From Stutzerimonas sp. S1 (lineage in GTDB: Bacteria > Pseudomonadota > Gammaproteobacteria > Pseudomonadales > Pseudomonadaceae), in the NCBI RefSeq assembly GCF_025966695.1, contig NZ_JAOEIY010000001.1, positions 258,474 to 322,473 of the forward strand: a stretch of 64,000 bases of DNA, in the 5' to 3' direction. Below the pieces are notes generated by a model, which was not told the origin of the DNA, did not search any database, and was given only the letters and a program-made list of their open reading frames with translations. Made by a program: the position numbers and the translations under genes. This document shows positions 60,593 to 64,000 of this stretch, piece by piece (position 1 is the stretch's first letter; every line of letters begins with the position of its first letter).

Positions 60593-61462
60593 TCAGCGCG
60601 GAGCCCCCGGGCGCTGCTGGACATAGGCCATGAACAGGCCGCTGCCGATGATTACCGCCATGCCGAGCAGCGCACCGGGGTCGGGCGCGTGATCGAAGAC
60701 CAGGTAGCCGACGATCCCGGCGAAGATGATCTGGCCGTAGGTGAACGGCGCCAGGGTCGCGGCGCTGGCGAAACGGAAGGCATTGGTCAGCAGCAGGTGG
60801 CCGAGCATGGCCATGCCACCGAGCGCCCCCATCAGCGCCGCGTCGTGCAGCGTCGGGGTGCGCCAGTTGAAGATCACCAGCACGGTCATCGTCACACAGC
60901 CGACCAGGCTGGTGAGGTAGTTGCTGGTGACCGGGTGATCGGTCCCGGCCAGGCGTCGCGTGATCAGCTGATAGACGGTAAACGAAAGCGCGGCACCGAA
61001 CGGCAGCAGTACCGCCGGGGTGAACAGCGCGGAGCCCGGCCGCACGATGATCACCACGCCGAGCAGACCGACGCCCACGGCAAGCCATTGGTTGCGATTG
61101 ACTCGCTCACCGAGCAACGCCGAAGCGACGGTCACCAGCAATGGCGTCAGAAAGATCACCGCGGTGGCTTCGGCCAGCGGGATGTAGTGCAGCCCGTTGA
61201 TGAACAGCAGGCTGACGCCGACCAGGCTCAGCCCGCGCAGCAATTGTGGCCACGGGCGCAGCGTGCGGAATACGCGCTGACGCATGCGCGGCACGAACAA
61301 CGCCGTCATCAGCACGGTCTGCGCGACATAGCGCGCCCAGATGACCATGAACACCGGGTAGATCGCAGAGAGGTGCTTGGCCAGGCCGTCGTGACTGGCC
61401 AGCAACAGGCCCGACAGCAGAATCAGCAGAACGCCGTAAAGCGGATGGGAGTGATCGTTCAA
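60593..61462 (-). CDS. EamA/DMT family transporter
   Basis: A 289-aa inner-membrane protein with about ten membrane segments in two EamA repeats (GVLLILLSGLLLASHDGLAKHLS and LPFGAALSFTVYQLITRRLAG), with PLAEATAVIFLTPLLVTVASALLGERV at the end of the first repeat. Family members export metabolites or amino acids; the substrate is not predictable. It lies 122 nt upstream of the decarboxylase gene in the same direction. Confidence 0.92.
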   Translation of the reverse strand: MNDHSHPLYGVLLILLSGLLLASHDGLAKHLSAIYPVFMVIWARYVAQTVLMTALFVPRMRQRVFRTLRPWPQLLRGLSLVGVSLLFINGLHYIPLAEATAVIFLTPLLVTVASALLGERVNRNQWLAVGVGLLGVVIIVRPGSALFTPAVLLPFGAALSFTVYQLITRRLAGTDHPVTSNYLTSLVGCVTMTVLVIFNWRTPTLHDAALMGALGGMAMLGHLLLTNAFRFASAATLAPFTYGQIIFAGIVGYLVFDHAPDPGALLGMAVIIGSGLFMAYVQQRPGAPR

Positions 61463-61600
61463 AGAAGCCCCGAAAACTTGTTAGCAGCCTAATTATTATG
61501 CCTGCAAATACGCCCGCAGTCAGGCGACACCGCCCAGGAGGGCATCATTTGGCGTATGATTACCGGCTTTTTCGCCGGGCCGCACGGCAACCTGCGGCGT

Positions 61601-62119
61601 ATGAGTGATGTTGCGATGTACACGTTAAGACCGATGCAGGAGCACGACATTCCCGCGGTGCTGGCCATTCAGGACGAATGCTATGCCGCCGAGGTGCTGG
61701 AAGAGGAAGCGGTGATCCGCTCGCGCCTCGCTGCCTTCCCCCGGCTGGCCTGGGTAGCCGAAGACGAACAGGGTGTATGCGCCTACCTGTTTGCTTACCA
61801 CTCGCGAGTGGGCAAGGTGACGCCGCTGGATGGCGAGTTCCAGCAGCACGAGGAAGCCGACTGCCTGTACCTGCACGACCTCGCCGTGGCACGCCGTGCC
61901 GGTGGCCGCGGTATCGGCCCGGCGCTGGTCCAGCGGAACCTGCAGCAGGCGCAAGCGGCCCAGCTGCGCTATTCGGCGCTGGTATCGGTGCAGGACTCCG
62001 CCGCCTTCTGGGCGCGCCAGGGCTACATCGAGCACGAGCAGCTCGAACCGCAGCAGGCCGGCAACCTCGCCAGCTACCAGATCCCGGCGGTGTACATGGT
62101 GCGCAGCCTGCACCAATAA
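61601..62119 (+). CDS. GNAT family N-acetyltransferase
   Basis: A 172-aa acetyltransferase: LRPMQEHDIPAVLAIQDECYA at the N-terminus, the acetyl-CoA loop RAGGRGIGPALVQRNL and SAAFWARQGYIEH near the end. Substrate unknown. Starts at ATG 61601 and ATG 61616 are both possible (MYTLRPM is the shorter form). It is divergent from the EamA transporter and 149 nt upstream of ureE. Confidence 0.87.
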   Translation: MSDVAMYTLRPMQEHDIPAVLAIQDECYAAEVLEEEAVIRSRLAAFPRLAWVAEDEQGVCAYLFAYHSRVGKVTPLDGEFQQHEEADCLYLHDLAVARRAGGRGIGPALVQRNLQQAQAAQLRYSALVSVQDSAAFWARQGYIEHEQLEPQQAGNLASYQIPAVYMVRSLHQ

Positions 62120-62268
62120 GAAGCACGCCTGCGCAATGCCGCCGGCGTACGCACCACAGGCGTGCGCGACCGGCCCCATAATCATGCACGCCCAGGCCAA
62201 AACCCGTCTGCCAAGCGGGTTGGCAAGCCGCTTGCTGTGTCCCGGTATCACACGACCGGGACCTTCCA

Positions 62269-62769
62269 ATGCTGGTGATCCACCAACGTACCGCCGCTCG
62301 CTCCGAGTGGCAGGCCGAACTCGAACTGACCTACGACGCCCGCAGCAAGAGCCGCCTGCGCTGCTTCAGCCGTAACGGCGAGGAAGTCGGACTGTTCCTC
62401 GAGCGCGGCCAGCCACCGCTGCACGACGGCGAATGCCTGCTGGCCAACGATGGTCGGGTGGTACGCGTGCGCGCCCGTCCCGAACGGCTGCTGCACGTCA
62501 CCTGCGCCAATGCCTTCGAACTCACTCGCGCGGCCTACCACCTGGGCAATCGCCATGTCGCCCTGCAGGTTGGTGATGGCTGGCTGCGGCTGCTCGACGA
62601 CTACGTGCTCAAGGACATGCTGCTGCAGCTGGGCGCTACGGTGCAGGCTGTCGAGGCTCCATTTCAGCCCGAACACGGCGCCTACGGTGGCGGTCATCAT
62701 CATTCCCATGCCGGCGAGGCGGAATTCAGCTACGCACCACGCCTGCATCAGTTCGGCGTACGTCCGTGA
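62269..62769 (+). CDS. ureE: Urease nickel metallochaperone UreE
   Basis: UreE (166 aa) is the dimeric nickel carrier that hands metal to UreG. It has the N-terminal peptide-binding domain and the C-terminal metal-binding domain with HLGNRHVALQV (the His at the dimer interface that binds nickel) and a short His-rich tail GGGHHHSHAGE. The GTG of ureF overlaps its stop (GTGA). It starts the second urease block, separated from ureC. Confidence 0.95.
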   Translation: MLVIHQRTAARSEWQAELELTYDARSKSRLRCFSRNGEEVGLFLERGQPPLHDGECLLANDGRVVRVRARPERLLHVTCANAFELTRAAYHLGNRHVALQVGDGWLRLLDDYVLKDMLLQLGATVQAVEAPFQPEHGAYGGGHHHSHAGEAEFSYAPRLHQFGVRP

Positions 62770-63464
62770 ACGCCGTCGCGACGAGCAGCCTGCATCCGGC
62801 CTGGGCACTGCTCCGGCTGGCCAGCCCGCAGCTGCCAATCGGCGGCTACAGCTATTCCCAGGGGCTGGAAATGGCGGTGGAGAACGGCCAGGTGCACGGC
62901 CCGGACAGCGCCCGGCGTTGGCTAGAGGATCAGCTGCTGCTCAACCTCGCGCGCTTCGAAGCGCCGCTCCTGCTCGCCCATTGCGAAGCCGCCGTGGAGG
63001 ATGACTGGCCGCGCCTGTTGCAACTGGCCGCGGAACATCGCGCCAGCCGCGAAACCCGCGAGCTGCAACTGGAGAGCCGGCAGATGGGCTATTCGCTCGG
63101 CCAGCTGCTCGACGGCCTGCCGGAGCTCGATCAGCCGGCGCGTGACTGCCTGGCGGCTGCCGGCGAGCCCGGCCTGGCCCTGGCCTGGGCATTGGCCGCC
63201 CGCGCCTGGCGCATCCCGCCGACCGAGGCGCTGGCCGCCTGGTTGTGGGGCTGGCTGGAGAACCAGCTCGCCGTGCTGATGAAGACGCTGCCGCTGGGGC
63301 AGCAGGCGGCTCAGCGGTTGACTTCGGCGCTGTTGCCAAGCCTCGATGAGGCCGCTCGCATCGCTGCCGAGCGGGCGCCCGAAGATTGGGGGAGCCTGGC
63401 GTTCGGGTTGGCGCTGGCGAGCATGGGGCATGAGCGGCAGTACAGTCGGTTGTTCAGGTCATGA
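62766..63464 (+). CDS. ureF: Urease accessory protein UreF
   Basis: UreF (232 aa) bridges UreD and UreG in the nickel-loading complex and gates GTP hydrolysis. Recognisable regions: LLRLASPQLPIGGYSYSQGLEMAVENG at the N-terminus, RETRELQLESRQMGYSL in the middle and LPLGQQAAQRLTSALLP towards the end. It begins with GTG overlapping ureE. A 357-nt gap follows before ureG, unusually long for this operon. Confidence 0.95.
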   Translation: MNAVATSSLHPAWALLRLASPQLPIGGYSYSQGLEMAVENGQVHGPDSARRWLEDQLLLNLARFEAPLLLAHCEAAVEDDWPRLLQLAAEHRASRETRELQLESRQMGYSLGQLLDGLPELDQPARDCLAAAGEPGLALAWALAARAWRIPPTEALAAWLWGWLENQLAVLMKTLPLGQQAAQRLTSALLPSLDEAARIAAERAPEDWGSLAFGLALASMGHERQYSRLFRS

Positions 63465-63496
63465 GGAGGGCGAGTCCGGCTCTGGCGCCTGTAGCG

Positions 63497-63520
63497 GTAG
63501 GCGCGAGCTCTGCTCGCGAA
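63497..63520. repeat. REP element in the ureF-ureG gap
   Basis: GTAGGCGCGAGCTCTGCTCG and following bases form the Pseudomonas REP-type hairpin GCGCGAGC/GCTCGCGA, related to the element at 37688. I see no gene, promoter or further repeat with confidence in the rest of the gap from 63465 to 63821. Confidence 0.75.
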
Positions 63521-63821
63521 GCTGCTGGACACGCGCGACGCACTGTATTCGACGAGCCAACGCAAAGGCGTCTCGACCGCGAAACTGTTGGCTTTTTGCC
63601 TGAGTGCCAGAGCGCCGCGCTTTACTCGGCGCGAGCGACAGGTTGCGCCAAGGAAATCGCGGCGCCCCACGGAAGCACTCAAGCCACTACCGGCACGCAC
63701 CGCATCCGCGAGCGGCAAACAAGCTCACCCAACGAATCCCATCCCCCTGCCCCAATCGGCAGCGGCACGCCCTTCGCACCAACCCCAAGGCAGCCACACC
63801 GCCTTCCAGAGGAGACCACCC

Positions 63822-64000
63822 ATGAGCACCCAACCCCTGCGCGTCGGCATTGGCGGGCCGGTCGGTTCCGGCAAGACCGCCCTGACCCTCGCCCTGTGCC
63901 AGGCCCTGCGCGAGCGCTACAACCTCGCCGTGGTGACCAACGACATCTACACCCAGGAAGACGCCCAGTTCCTCGTGCGTAACGAGGCGCTGGCGCCCGA
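63822..64000 (+). CDS. ureG: Urease accessory GTPase UreG, 3' end outside window
   Basis: The first 59 residues of UreG, the SIMIBI GTPase that drives nickel insertion into urease. The P-loop [18 protein letters not shown] is complete and [15 protein letters not shown] follows, both diagnostic of UreG. AGAGGAG lies about 9 nt before the ATG. The gene is cut by the window end. Confidence 0.97.
   Translation, partial: MSTQPLRVGIGGPVGSGKTALTLALCQALRERYNLAVVTNDIYTQEDAQFLVRNEALAP

Overview
The window is chromosomal DNA of a high-GC gammaproteobacterium, most likely a member of the Pseudomonas stutzeri group (Stutzerimonas). This rests on Pseudomonas-type gene order (tRNA-Leu/purA/hisZ/hflC/hflK/hflX/hfq/miaA/mutL/amiB/tsaE/nnr/queG; ubiX/mpl/exaC/eat/eutB/eutC; xseB/ispA/dxs; urt and ure loci), on the protein sequences as I recognise them, and on two families of small intergenic palindromes. 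I see no integrase, transposase, phage gene or CRISPR array. Most of the window is core genome with small accessory inserts.

Layout. 1-400: two tandem tRNA-Leu(CAG) genes, the first cut by the window edge, with their terminator. 410-13380 (leftward): nucleotide and histidine synthesis (purA, hisZ), membrane protease regulators (hflK, hflC), hflX, hfq, then miaA, mutL, amiB, tsaE and nnr; queG follows rightward. 14546-18885 (leftward): an extra FtsH-type protease, a YceK-like lipoprotein, ubiX, mpl. 19099-24618 (rightward): ethanolamine catabolism (acetaldehyde dehydrogenase exaC, permease eat, ammonia-lyase eutB and eutC), with a sigma-54 promoter in front of eat. 24625-28243: phoD, then an ECF41-type sigma factor divergent from a carboxymuconolactone-decarboxylase-like gene and a RidA-like gene; both sides carry the same promoter signature. 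28316-33324: an MtfA-like peptidase, ppa, and an overlapping pair of a periplasmic-binding lipoprotein and a membrane GGDEF-EAL protein. 33405-46911: isoprenoid genes (ispA, dxs) and a run of single genes (NYN protein, VOC protein, SDR, hrpB, fieF-like transporter, Lrp-type regulator, DUF2788, globin).

46928-64000: rluE, then the urea locus. urtABCDE encodes a high-affinity urea ABC importer and ureD-ureA-(acetyltransferase)-ureB-ureC the urease core. After an unrelated stretch of about 4.4 kb (hemerythrin, zinc-finger protein, TorF-like lipoprotein, oxaloacetate decarboxylase, EamA transporter, acetyltransferase) come the nickel-loading genes ureE, ureF and ureG (cut by the window end). urtA and ureD each have a sigma-54 promoter with NtrC-like sites upstream, so urea uptake and hydrolysis are probably switched on together when nitrogen is short. 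Ethanolamine breakdown, also behind a sigma-54 promoter, is a second ammonia-yielding route.

The signals most worth a second look are the twin ECF41 promoters, the lipoprotein/GGDEF-EAL pair, an intergenic region at 45298-45590 with nested inverted repeats and a terminator pointing leftward away from the annotated genes, the extra FtsH, and the imperfect palindromes placed inside the eut, urt and ure operons.
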